Assembly: GCA_002733905.1 (NCBI GenBank)
Contig: NVXK01000008.1
Coordinates: 30,267-94,266 of the forward strand
DNA from: Robiginitomaculum sp.
GTDB taxonomy: Bacteria > Pseudomonadota > Alphaproteobacteria > Caulobacterales > Maricaulaceae
DNA length: 64,000 nucleotides
Reading direction: 5' to 3'
Below are positions 51,408 to 64,000 of this stretch, piece after piece. The number at the start of each line of letters is the position of its first letter. The stretch's first letter is position 1. A model generated the notes under the pieces. That model searched no databases, had not been told where the DNA came from, and worked only from the letters and a program-made list of their open reading frames with translations. The position numbers were made by a program, and so were the translations under genes.

Positions 51408-52385
51408 GTGGGGCTTATGTCGATTAGGAATAATTTGCACATGGCAATTCGCTATATTCAAAAACAGGCAACAATGAGGAACGCTGCGATTACAAGCGGC
51501 GTCGCGCTTCATGGCGGTAATATTGTGCAATTGGTTTTAAAGCCTGCGCCAATTAATACAGGTATTGTTTTTGTCCGCACCGATATAATGGATCGCGATA
51601 ATCATATTGTCGTGAGGCCTGATACAGTCACTAAAGTACGCCAATGTACAACAATCGGGAATGCGGCTGGTGTGCAAGTGGCAACGATTGAACATCTTAT
51701 GGCGGCTTTGTCGGCTATCGGAGTCGATAATCTTATTGTTGAAATTAATGGCGCGGAATTACCAGCGCTTGACGGTAGCTCTGAGCCTTTTCTTAAGCTT
51801 ATTGAGCATGCAGGCGTTCAGTCCCAAAATGCACCTCGTCGCTATATTAAAGTTTTAAAACCAATTGAGGTGAGTGTCGGTGATGCCTATGGACGTATCG
51901 AGCCTTATGAAAGACTTCGTCTTGATGTGACAATTGACTTTGCGGAGCAAATTATTGGTCGTCAGCGCATTGAAATTGAGCCTGATGTACGGTCTTTCCG
52001 AGAAAGACTAGCGTCTGCACGCACATTTGCACGTGCGCATGAAGTCGTGGCACTGCGTGAGGCTGGATTTTCCAAAGGTGGTTCTTATGATAATGCGATC
52101 GTTGTTGATGGCAATAAAGTCTTGAATCCGGGAGGATTACGGTATTCTGACGAATTTGTACGTCATAAAGCTCTTGATTTACTCGGGGATATGTATGTTG
52201 CAGGGCCTTTGCTTGGGAAGGTCACAAGTGTTTGTGCGGGGCATGCGCTTAATCATCAATTGTTATTGGCATTGTTTGCGGATAAAAATGCATGGTGTTT
52301 TACCCATATGGACGCTGAAATGTGTGCACAAGCCGTCACGAGCACGCCTGTATCAAGACTTGAAGAAACGGCAATGGCGCTATAG
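51408..52385 (+). CDS. lpxC: UDP-3-O-acyl-N-acetylglucosamine deacetylase
   Basis: GVALHGGNIVQLVLKPAP, ATIEHLMAALSAIGVDN, LDGSSEPF, HKALDLLGDMYVAG. Confidence 0.95.
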   Translation: MGLMSIRNNLHMAIRYIQKQATMRNAAITSGVALHGGNIVQLVLKPAPINTGIVFVRTDIMDRDNHIVVRPDTVTKVRQCTTIGNAAGVQVATIEHLMAALSAIGVDNLIVEINGAELPALDGSSEPFLKLIEHAGVQSQNAPRRYIKVLKPIEVSVGDAYGRIEPYERLRLDVTIDFAEQIIGRQRIEIEPDVRSFRERLASARTFARAHEVVALREAGFSKGGSYDNAIVVDGNKVLNPGGLRYSDEFVRHKALDLLGDMYVAGPLLGKVTSVCAGHALNHQLLLALFADKNAWCFTHMDAEMCAQAVTSTPVSRLEETAMAL

Positions 52386-52483
52386 GGTAGGCTTTCAAAG
52401 TTTTAATGATTTAAACGCCTTATCTATTTGACGTAGAGCCCAGAATCTGGTTTTCACTAATATAGAATTATGAAAGCCTATTT

Positions 52484-53344
52484 ATGACGTTTTTTATTAA
52501 TATGCGCCAATCTTGGCGACCAATCATTGCGATCTGTGCCACAAGTCTAATCTTGGCGGGGTGTTCCACATTTGGTGGGAAGAAAAAAGCTGAGCTCGCT
52601 TATCAAGAACGTCCAGCGGAAACTCTATATGATAACGCGTTAAAGGATATGGATAACCGACGCTTTGATCGGGCTATCTTATATTTTGACGAAGTTGAAC
52701 GCCAACATCCGTTTTCACGTTGGGCGCGTCGCGCAATGTTAATGTCTTCATTCGCGCATTATAGCTCTGGTGATTATGATGAAGCTGTGTCTGCGGCGCA
52801 GCGTTTTATTAGTTTGCATCCAGGTAGTGATTCCACGCCATATGCATATTACCTTATTGCGATTTGTCATTATGAACAAATTTTTGATGTAGGTCGTGAT
52901 CAGGGTACGACAGTCCTTGCAGAACGCGCGTTGCAACAAGTTGTTCGCCGCTATCCAGATTCAGATTATGCGCGTGATGCACGTCTTAAACTTGAACTTA
53001 CCCATGATCATCTGGCAGGCAAAGAGATGGATGTAGGACGTTGGTATTTACGTGAACATCAACAGCTTGCAGCTATTGGGCGTTTTAAAAATGTCGTAAA
53101 AAAATACGATACCACTTCACAAGTTGAAGAGGCAATGCACCGTTTGGTTGAAGCTTATGTTTCCCTTGGCCTTATTGGCGAAGCAAAACAGGTGGGGTCG
53201 GTTCTCGGCTATAACTACCCAAGTGGCGATTGGTATCAAGATACATATACATTATTGTCAAAATACGGCGTTGATTTGCAAACCGAGCTTAAAGTTGAAC
53301 GTAAGCGTGGTTATTGGAGACGTCTCAAAGAACGCCTCTTCTAA
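52484..53344 (+). CDS. bamD: Outer membrane protein assembly factor BamD
   Basis: LILAGCSTF lipobox, PAETLYDNALKDMDNRRFDRAILYFDEVERQHPFSRWARRAMLM. Confidence 0.95.
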   Translation: MTFFINMRQSWRPIIAICATSLILAGCSTFGGKKKAELAYQERPAETLYDNALKDMDNRRFDRAILYFDEVERQHPFSRWARRAMLMSSFAHYSSGDYDEAVSAAQRFISLHPGSDSTPYAYYLIAICHYEQIFDVGRDQGTTVLAERALQQVVRRYPDSDYARDARLKLELTHDHLAGKEMDVGRWYLREHQQLAAIGRFKNVVKKYDTTSQVEEAMHRLVEAYVSLGLIGEAKQVGSVLGYNYPSGDWYQDTYTLLSKYGVDLQTELKVERKRGYWRRLKERLF

Positions 53345-53363
53345 ACTCTAACCATAAGGATTT

Positions 53364-57169
<3,806 letters not shown>

Positions 57170-57180
57170 GCAAATATGCC

Positions 57181-57531
57181 CTAAAGCGTGTTCGGATCAT
57201 GCATTGCTAAGAAATCTTCGGGCAATACGGGTTTGGGCAGGGCTAATATATATACGACTCTGTCTTTGACACTACCTTCTGCATGCAGGGTTTTTGCGGG
57301 TACAATTATTTTGTCACCTGCGCGTACAGGAGTGCGTTTGCCCGTGCTTTCTTCTAAAATATCGGTTTCGCCTTCGAGAATATAGACGTGAATATCGTCA
57401 GAATGCCAGTGAGTGTGTAGCCCGTCTGACGGCCCTGATACAAATGTTGTTGGCCATGTTTTGTTGGTCTTTACGTCATCTAAAACGTCTTCTAGGTTTT
57501 TGAAATATTGTGGGTAATATTCTAGTGCCAT
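57181..57531 (-). CDS. Cupin domain protein
   Basis: 116 aa; HTHWHSDDIHVYILEGETDILEESTGKRTPVRAGDKIIVPAKTLHAEG. Confidence 0.85.
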   Translation of the reverse strand: MALEYYPQYFKNLEDVLDDVKTNKTWPTTFVSGPSDGLHTHWHSDDIHVYILEGETDILEESTGKRTPVRAGDKIIVPAKTLHAEGSVKDRVVYILALPKPVLPEDFLAMHDPNTL

Positions 57532-57633
57532 AACAAACTCCCTGAATTGATGTGCGATCTTGACTCTAGGGGGATAGTCTAGTGTAGTAAACGCCTTAAT
57601 CTGAATGAGTATAATGTAAAGATTGCATGAAAT

Positions 57634-58533
57634 ATGGATATATCGTCAATACGACTGTTCGTTGAAGTTTATAAATATGGGAGTTACGCGATTGTCGCAC
57701 GACAGCGCGAAATCGATCCTTCAAAAGTTTCACGGGTTATCTCTTCGCTAGAATCTGAATTAGGCTTTCGTTTGTTCCAGAGGACAACACGTAAACTCGT
57801 CGCGACTGAGGCAGGGAGTTTATTCTTTAGTCAGGTGGAGGGGTTGATTGATCAATTTGAATCGGCGGCGGAACAAGCCCAAGATATTCTTGAACAACCG
57901 AGGGGAAAATTAAGGGTGTCCGCCTGTACGTCCTTTGGACAAAGAGTGCTTGTGCCGCATCTCTCGAAATTAAAAGAACGATATCCCGACTTAAAAATTG
58001 AATTATTACTGGCGGATCATCAAGTTGATATTATTGAAGAAAAAGTAGATTTGGCAATTCGGTTTGGAAGTCGCCCTACAGGTAATTTTATTTCCTGTCT
58101 TCTTTCGCCTCGTCAATTTCGTGTGTGCGCCAGCCCTGCCTATCTCGAAAAGCATGGTAGGCCCGAAATGCCAGAAGATTTGAAAACCCATGATTGCGTA
58201 TTGTTTTCAGGGTATGACAATATGTGGAAGTTTCGCAAGAATGATATAAGTGCATTCTCTGTCCCTGTTTCTGGCCATTTTTCGATTACCCACGGGATGA
58301 CAATCACGGCATGTGCGGTGGCTGGTATCGGAATCGCCTTAATACCCGATTGGCTGTGTAATGCTGAAATCGAAAAGGGCGATTTGATAGATATTTTTTC
58401 AGAATATGAGTGTGCAGGTTCTGAATTCGATACAGGCGCATGGCTCGTATATCCAAGTCGAGGATATATTCCTTTAAAACTCAGAGTACTTATCGATTTT
58501 TTGAAACAGGAGTTAAAGGGGTATGCAGTGTGA
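57634..58533 (+). CDS. LysR-family transcriptional regulator
   Basis: MDISSIRLFVEVYKYGSYAIVARQREIDPSKVSRVISSLESELGFRLFQRTTRKLVATEAG. Confidence 0.93.
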   Translation: MDISSIRLFVEVYKYGSYAIVARQREIDPSKVSRVISSLESELGFRLFQRTTRKLVATEAGSLFFSQVEGLIDQFESAAEQAQDILEQPRGKLRVSACTSFGQRVLVPHLSKLKERYPDLKIELLLADHQVDIIEEKVDLAIRFGSRPTGNFISCLLSPRQFRVCASPAYLEKHGRPEMPEDLKTHDCVLFSGYDNMWKFRKNDISAFSVPVSGHFSITHGMTITACAVAGIGIALIPDWLCNAEIEKGDLIDIFSEYECAGSEFDTGAWLVYPSRGYIPLKLRVLIDFLKQELKGYAV

Positions 58534-58537
58534 GATA

Positions 58538-58816
58538 TTATGTGCTTGTCACTGTATAATGTCGCTCAACATTTTTAGCCACTTTTCCCCACTCTGAATT
58601 ATGCACCCGTTTTTGGTGATTATCAAAATCGGTTTGGGTGGTGAATTTTTCGTAGACGGAGAAGATCTGAGGATTGGAGGCGTCTTGTTTAACACGAAAT
58701 ACCAAACAGCCTGTCTTGGCAAGGGTTAGGCGTGTGTGCTCAATAAGGGCAGCTTTAACGGCGGCCACATCTGTCACGGGGACAATGATATGGCCGCTGA
58801 GTATGATTTTACCCAT
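58538..58816 (-). CDS. Antibiotic biosynthesis monooxygenase (ABM)-like protein
   Basis: 92 aa; ILSGHIIVPVTDVAAVKAALIEHTRLTLAKTGCLVFRVKQD..FSVYEKFTTQTDFDNHQ. Confidence 0.85.
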   Translation of the reverse strand: MGKIILSGHIIVPVTDVAAVKAALIEHTRLTLAKTGCLVFRVKQDASNPQIFSVYEKFTTQTDFDNHQKRVHNSEWGKVAKNVERHYTVTST

Positions 58817-58834
58817 GGTTAGGTGGCGTACAGA

Positions 58835-60646
58835 TTAGAGAGGCGTACAGGCTTGGGTGAGCCAAGCGCGGACTTCGCCTTCGACGAGTGGCGCGATTTC
58901 ATTAAGGACGCGGGCGTGATAGCCATCTAGCCAGTTGATTTCATCAGGTGTGAGGCGTTCTTTCACGACCAGTGTTTTTTCAATTGGCGCGAGGGTGAGG
59001 GTATGGAAACCGTGCATAAGACGCTCGCCACCTGCAATTTCTGTGGCCTCGGTTACATATTGTAAATTCTCTATGCGGATGCCAAATCCGTCGGTTTTAT
59101 AATAACCAGGTTCGTTGGACACAATCATGCCGGGGTCGAGCGGTATGGAACTTGGGGATTTGGCGATGCGTTGCGGGCCTTCGTGAACGCCAAGATAGGC
59201 GCCGACGCCATGGCCTGTGCCGTGATCATAATCAAGTCCTTGCGCCCATAATGCCATGCGTGCAAGCGCGTCGAGGGCATGTCCCGTTGTTCCTGCTGGG
59301 AAGCGTACCATGGATAATGCGATATGACCTTTTAGGACAAGTGTGAAACATTTCCGCATTTCATCCGTAGGTGTGCCGATGGGCACGGTACGGGTGATGT
59401 CGGTTGTACCGTCTACATATTGGCCGCCACTATCGACGAGATAAAGATTACCTGCTTCAAGCATTTTTGTCGTGGCTTTGGACACGCGGTAATGAACGAT
59501 TGCACCGTTAGAACCTGCACCAGAAATGGTCTCGAAACTTAAGTCTTTCAAAAGACCTGTGTCAGCACGAAAGCTTTCAAGTTTTTGTGCGGCGATAATT
59601 TCGTCGACTGTACCGTCTTGAGCTTTGGTCGCGAGCCAGTGTAGAAAATTGGTGATGGCCGCGCCGTCACGGACATGTGCGGCGGCACTGCCGTCAATTT
59701 CGGCCTTGTTCTTGCGCGCTTTGGGCAAGGCGATTGGGTCCATAGCGCGGACAATGTTTGCACCTGCTATGGTCAGGGTGTCGAACATGAAGGCGGCGCT
59801 TGTGGAGGGATCAACCATAACGGTTTTGCCGTTTAAATCTTTAAGGCGGCTTTCGAGTTTGTTTTCCTCGGAGATAGAGACTTGATTGCCGAAATGGGCG
59901 CGGACTTCGCGTGTGACTTTGTCGGGATCAATGAATAATTCGACACTGGCATCTGCATTGATAATCAGACTTGCGAGGGGAAGCGGTGAGCACATAACGT
60001 CACCGCCACGAATGTTGAGCAGCCACGCAATTGATGAAGGCGCGGTGATAAGGGCGGCGTCTGCACCTTTGGCTGTTATGGCTTGCGCTATCTGTGCGCG
60101 TTTTTCTGCGTGGTCAACGCCCGCAAGTTCGAGTGGCTGTATCGTAAGTTCCGCTTTGGGGGCGGCAGGGCGGTCTGTCCATGCTTGGTCGATTGGGTTT
60201 ATGGTGACAGGTTGCAAGCTCGCGCCTGCGCTTGTTACAGCCTCGTGGATGGAAATTAGGGCGTCGGGACTATGAAGTTTTGGGTCATAGCCGATTTTTG
60301 CACCTTTTGGGGCGTTGGCCGCGAGCCATGTTGCGACACCTGAGTTTTCGAGGCGGTTATAGCTATAGAGGTTTTCGTCGACTTGATCGCGGACTTGTAA
60401 AATATAGCGGCCATCGATGAAAACTGCGGCGGTTTTGGTCAAGACAACTGCGGCACCCGCAGAGCCTGTAAACCCTGTCGCCCACATAAGGCGTTCATTA
60501 TAGTCAGGAAGGTATTCGTTATTATACTCGTCTTCGTGGGGGATGAGAAAACCGTCTAGGCCAGCCGCATGTAAACTCGCGCGGAGTTTTGGGAGGTTTC
60601 TTTTGCCGAATTCCGGGCCGCCCTGTACATCAAAGTTTTGTATCAT
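58835..60646 (-). CDS. Aminopeptidase P family (M24) Xaa-Pro aminopeptidase
   Basis: 603 aa; YLVDSGGQYVDGTTDITRTVPIG, DYDHGTGHGVGAYLGVHEGPQRI, MIVSNEPGYY. Confidence 0.95.
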   Translation of the reverse strand: MIQNFDVQGGPEFGKRNLPKLRASLHAAGLDGFLIPHEDEYNNEYLPDYNERLMWATGFTGSAGAAVVLTKTAAVFIDGRYILQVRDQVDENLYSYNRLENSGVATWLAANAPKGAKIGYDPKLHSPDALISIHEAVTSAGASLQPVTINPIDQAWTDRPAAPKAELTIQPLELAGVDHAEKRAQIAQAITAKGADAALITAPSSIAWLLNIRGGDVMCSPLPLASLIINADASVELFIDPDKVTREVRAHFGNQVSISEENKLESRLKDLNGKTVMVDPSTSAAFMFDTLTIAGANIVRAMDPIALPKARKNKAEIDGSAAAHVRDGAAITNFLHWLATKAQDGTVDEIIAAQKLESFRADTGLLKDLSFETISGAGSNGAIVHYRVSKATTKMLEAGNLYLVDSGGQYVDGTTDITRTVPIGTPTDEMRKCFTLVLKGHIALSMVRFPAGTTGHALDALARMALWAQGLDYDHGTGHGVGAYLGVHEGPQRIAKSPSSIPLDPGMIVSNEPGYYKTDGFGIRIENLQYVTEATEIAGGERLMHGFHTLTLAPIEKTLVVKERLTPDEINWLDGYHARVLNEIAPLVEGEVRAWLTQACTPL

Positions 60647-60873
60647 TATTGGTCCTTAAATATTGATTTGTCCGTAGTCTACGCTTCTGGGCAAGACAGG
60701 GCAACGGCTTTAGCTGTTTCAATCGTGAATCAAATGATAAATTCAGCTATGCGTATATGCATATCTAAATTGATGTATTATGCATTCTCTTTGGGTCTGG
60801 AAAATGACATATAGTGGTTATCGAAATTCAGTCGGGCTTCAATGGGAAGTCTAGACAAATAAGGAGAAGCGTA

Positions 60874-61020
60874 ATGGCTAAACATTTCAACCCAGCAGCT
60901 CTCGTGAGCAACAAAACAAATATGTCAACAATTGCACCTGCTGCAAAAACAACAGCGAATATGGAATTCCTTATTCGCCGTGTTGCACGTGACCAACGTC
61001 GCGCGCGTCGTGCAATCTAA
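60874..61020 (+). CDS. Small basic hypothetical protein (48 aa)
   Basis: MAKHFNPAALVSNKTNMSTIAPAAKTTANMEFLIRRVARDQRRARRAI behind AAGGAGAAG, with a terminator shortly downstream. Confidence 0.7.
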   Translation: MAKHFNPAALVSNKTNMSTIAPAAKTTANMEFLIRRVARDQRRARRAI

Positions 61021-61061
61021 GGCATATTAACTTCATCGAAGTTATAATGTTTGAATAAATT

Positions 61062-61096
61062 AAGTCCCTTTCACATCAGTGATGGGGACTTTTTTT
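61062..61096 (+). terminator. Rho-independent terminator
   Basis: AAGTCCC-TTTCACATCAGTGATG-GGGACTT followed by TTTTTT. Confidence 0.85.
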
Positions 61097-61121
61097 ATGC
61101 AAAAACTATTTTATGCAAAAG

Positions 61122-61979
61122 CTACGGTTTTTGCATGGTGAGGGTGGTCCATCCTGCGAGGGAGGCGCGGCGTGAAAGCTGTAGGTTTTGCGCTAAATAG
61201 GCAGTTATAAGGGTTTCAGCCTGTTCGTCCAATAGCCCCGATAAAATCACCGAACCTTTGGAAGCCAAAGACGCGGCAATCGTGGGCGCGAGAACGATTA
61301 ATGGGCCTGCCAGAATATTGGCAAATATGAGATCAAATGCGCCTTTTTCTTCAATGCCTTCGGCTTGAAAGGCTGTGATGAGGGCGGCGACTTGGTTCAG
61401 TTTCGCATTTTCCTTGGTTACATAGACCGCGTCATCATCAATATCAGACGCCGAGATAGGGGTTTTGAGCGCTTTGGCCGCGCCGATTGCGAGAACGCCT
61501 GCACCGCAGCCTAAATCCAAAACGGTTTTTGGGGTCGTGTTTTGAATAAGTTCGTCAAACGCGAGTAAACAGCCTTTGGTCGTACCGTGATGACCTGTAC
61601 CGAAGGCGATACCTGCGTCTATTTGGATAGGAAAAGGCGTGTCTGTTGGAATTTTATTTGCGTCATGGCTGCCGTAAACGAAAAAACGCCCTGCTTTTAC
61701 AGGTGGTAGGCCAGCTTGCGATTTTGCTGTCCAGTCTTCATCGGGAAGTTGGGTGATGAAGTGCTCGAGTGTGCCTAGGTTGAGAGCGTCGCGGCAAGTA
61801 TTTGCTTCAGATTCTGTAGCAAACAAAGCTTGCACATGCATGGTCTCTGGCCCGTCTTCGAATACGGATACGGCCAAAGCCTGCATCTCCATTTCGAAAC
61901 CGAGCGTATCTGAAAGCGCGAAAATAATATCGCTTGGGCCGCGAACAAAAAGGGCGAATGGTGGGGCTGTGTTTGTCAT
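61122..61979 (-). CDS. prmA: Ribosomal protein L11 methyltransferase
   Basis: IDAGIAFGTGHHGTTKGCLLAFDEL, TVLDLGCGAGVLAIGAAKAL, DLIFANILAGPLIVLAP. Confidence 0.95.
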   Translation of the reverse strand: MTNTAPPFALFVRGPSDIIFALSDTLGFEMEMQALAVSVFEDGPETMHVQALFATESEANTCRDALNLGTLEHFITQLPDEDWTAKSQAGLPPVKAGRFFVYGSHDANKIPTDTPFPIQIDAGIAFGTGHHGTTKGCLLAFDELIQNTTPKTVLDLGCGAGVLAIGAAKALKTPISASDIDDDAVYVTKENAKLNQVAALITAFQAEGIEEKGAFDLIFANILAGPLIVLAPTIAASLASKGSVILSGLLDEQAETLITAYLAQNLQLSRRASLAGWTTLTMQKP

Positions 61980-62068
61980 TGGGTATACATAACGTAATGC
62001 AGGGTAAGTGCAATCATGACTTTTCTATTGTCAGATGCAGAACCCTCATTTAGCGTTGGGGTATATAA

Positions 62069-63076
62069 ATGAAATTTATAACGGGGTGTTATATGCGGTA
62101 TATAAGCGGATTTATTATTTTTGTCGTTTTGTGGTGTCAAGTTTTGTGGTGTCAAAATGGGTACGCACAAATTCCATTTGAAAAGACCACTGTTGAGTAT
62201 GTTCTTGATTTGAATGCACGGTTGAAAAAGGGGGAGGCTGAGGCGCAATTTGAAAAGGGTATGAACATACTTTTGTATCAAGAGGCAACGCAAACTAACC
62301 GCCAGAACGGGATTTCATGGGTAAATAAAGCGGCGCAACAAAACTATGTCGAAGCACAATATGAACTTGGGAAAATTTATAGTAATGGAAAATATGCTGT
62401 GAAAGATCCTGCGCTTGCAGTGAAGTGGACGGTAATGGCCGCAAAATCTGGATATGATCTTGCTCAAAACAAGTTGGGGTTTTTATATTTTTATGGAAAT
62501 TCTGCAATCAAACGCGATGACGTCCAAAGCACGTATTGGTATCAAAAATCTGCATTACAGGGGAATGTTACAGCTCAAGTTGTTATGGGGCAATGTTATG
62601 AAGAAGGCATGGGCATACCTCAGAACACACAAAAGGCAATTTATTGGTATAAAATAGCGGCTGCTCAGGGAAATTCTTTAGCGAAGACACAACTTACAAA
62701 ACTTGAAACGAGGATGTTGAAACAACAAAAAGTAACGGCTGAAGATATAGGGGAGTTGATTGGTGCCGCTTTGATTTTATCGCAAAAGTCTGAAAATACA
62801 CCTATTGTACCTCAAAATAGGACTGATCCTAAATATTTGGCGTGCTCTACAAAAGTGAACCAACGTATTGCCACATGTGGCGTATCACTTGCGATTGGCT
62901 CATGTGGCATGACGGGGTGTAGCGCCGAAGTGCGTTGTGATAAAGGGCTCGCGGCATATAATTGTAAAGGTGCTTTGCAAAATGAAAAATACGGGGAATA
63001 TTTCTGCGATACAAAAAAACGGCGTAATTATGATGTTTCGCGTAGAGTTGTTATCGACAATGTGTGTGCACCATAA
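62069..63076 (+). CDS. Sel1-repeat secreted/periplasmic protein with Cys-rich C-terminal region
   Basis: Signal-like N-terminus; Sel1 repeats (AAQQNYVEAQYELGKIYSNG, SALQGNVTAQVVMGQCYEEGMGIPQNTQKAIYWYKIAAAQGNSLAKTQL); C-terminal Cys-rich domain. Confidence 0.85.
   Translation: MKFITGCYMRYISGFIIFVVLWCQVLWCQNGYAQIPFEKTTVEYVLDLNARLKKGEAEAQFEKGMNILLYQEATQTNRQNGISWVNKAAQQNYVEAQYELGKIYSNGKYAVKDPALAVKWTVMAAKSGYDLAQNKLGFLYFYGNSAIKRDDVQSTYWYQKSALQGNVTAQVVMGQCYEEGMGIPQNTQKAIYWYKIAAAQGNSLAKTQLTKLETRMLKQQKVTAEDIGELIGAALILSQKSENTPIVPQNRTDPKYLACSTKVNQRIATCGVSLAIGSCGMTGCSAEVRCDKGLAAYNCKGALQNEKYGEYFCDTKKRRNYDVSRRVVIDNVCAP
62127..62156 (+). repeat. 15-bp tandem duplication inside the signal-peptide coding region
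   Basis: TTTTGTGGTGTCAAG TTTTGTGGTGTCAAA, encoding VLWCQ VLWCQ. Confidence 0.85.
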
Positions 63077-63114
63077 GGCTTAGCTTTAGCGTAATTTGCC
63101 TATCTTTTTGTGGT

Positions 63115-64000
63115 TTAAGCTCTCTCAATAAACCCGTCTAAGACTTTCTTTTTACCTGCTTTTTCAAAATTGACGTCGAGTTTGTTGCCGTCGGCGCTGG
63201 TGATGCGGCCATAGCCAAACTTTTGGTGAAAGACGCGTGTGCCGACAGAGAAGTTCTCGCCTTTGTTCTTTACGGGTTTGCGTGTGGCACTGCCTTCGAT
63301 GGTTTGGTTTTTGTATTTTTGGTACCGATTACCGCCAGCGTAATTTGGTTTGGACCGCCTTGATTGAAACCCATCATCAAAGCTTTCTACAAAACTCTCG
63401 GAGCTTTTTTGCTGGGACATGCCTGAATAGCCAGATGTATTGTTGGCGTAATAGCCTGTATCAGATTTCACATCTATGTGATTAGAGGGCAATTCATCGA
63501 CGAAACGTGATGGTAGTGAGGTTTGCCATTGGCCATAAATCATACGGTTGGCGGCGAAGTAAATTTCACAGCGTTCACGGGCGCGGGTAATGCCGACATA
63601 GGCAAGGCGGCGTTCTTCTTCGAGGCCTGCGAGGCCGCTTTCATCGAGCGATTTTTGTGACGGAAATGTGCCGTCCTCCCAACCAGGGAGGAATACGAGT
63701 GGAAATTCGAGACCTTTGGCTGCGTGAAGCGTCATCAAGCTGATTTTATCATCGGTTTCATTGGTGTCGATATCGAGGACGAGGCTGACATGTTCCATAT
63801 AGGCGCTGAGGGTTTCGAACTCTGCCATGGCTTGGACAAGCTCTTTTAAATTCTCCAGACGACCTTCGGCTTTGGGGTCTTTGTCGTCCTTCCACATTTG
63901 GGTGTAGCCGCTCTCATCAAGGATTTTTTCGACGAGTTCTACGTGGGAAATATCGCGCATATCATTGCGCCAACGATCTATGTCGAGCAAAAATGCGCGT
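63115..64000 (-). CDS. UvrD/PcrA-type ATP-dependent DNA helicase, C-terminal part (5' end lies beyond the window)
   Basis: LMTLHAAKGLEFPLVFLPGWEDGTFPSQKSLDE, LEEERRLAYVGITRARE, C-terminal VFHQKFGYGRITSADGNKLDVNFEKAGKKKVLDGFIERA; frame open to position 64000. Confidence 0.95.
   Translation of the reverse strand, partial: RAFLLDIDRWRNDMRDISHVELVEKILDESGYTQMWKDDKDPKAEGRLENLKELVQAMAEFETLSAYMEHVSLVLDIDTNETDDKISLMTLHAAKGLEFPLVFLPGWEDGTFPSQKSLDESGLAGLEEERRLAYVGITRARERCEIYFAANRMIYGQWQTSLPSRFVDELPSNHIDVKSDTGYYANNTSGYSGMSQQKSSESFVESFDDGFQSRRSKPNYAGGNRYQKYKNQTIEGSATRKPVKNKGENFSVGTRVFHQKFGYGRITSADGNKLDVNFEKAGKKKVLDGFIERA

Overview
The window is a gene-dense alphaproteobacterial chromosomal segment, probably Caulobacterales/Hyphomonadaceae-like judging by protein character and gene order. 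No phage, IS element, CRISPR array or tRNA was recognised. The central landmark is a complete division and cell wall (dcw) cluster on the + strand, 32871-57169: mraZ-rsmH-ftsL-ftsI-murE-murF-mraY-murD-ftsW-murG-murC-murB-ddl-ftsQ-ftsA-ftsZ-lpxC-bamD-recN-ligA. Other anchors are glmU, rpiA, gor, a class II DAHP synthase, HU, ettA, tdk, the RNase P RNA (rnpB), prmA, pepP and a partial uvrD/pcrA at the right edge. The left edge carries a GNAT / nucleotidyltransferase / flippase / HAD / AspH-type hydroxylase group that resembles the Caulobacter ceramide and anionic-sphingolipid locus. The items most worth a second look are: (i) that putative sphingolipid group with its LpxO-like hydroxylase; (ii) a decayed duplicate of the 3' end of the DAHP synthase gene, with an orphan TadG-like gene lying between the two copies; (iii) a 12-G homopolymer upstream of that TadG gene; (iv) three 10-bp-phased TCCCA/T (TGGGN) boxes upstream of mraZ; (v) a small XRE regulator with ATGAAC/GTTCAT sites, one overlapping a TATAAT in front of a structured non-coding interval; (vi) a full TTAA-N7-TTAA CtrA-type box upstream of the HU gene; (vii) an S24-like regulator whose catalytic dyad looks degenerate; (viii) a Sel1 protein with a Cys-rich C-terminal domain. 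All calls come from reading the sequence and the supplied ORF track; no database search was run.
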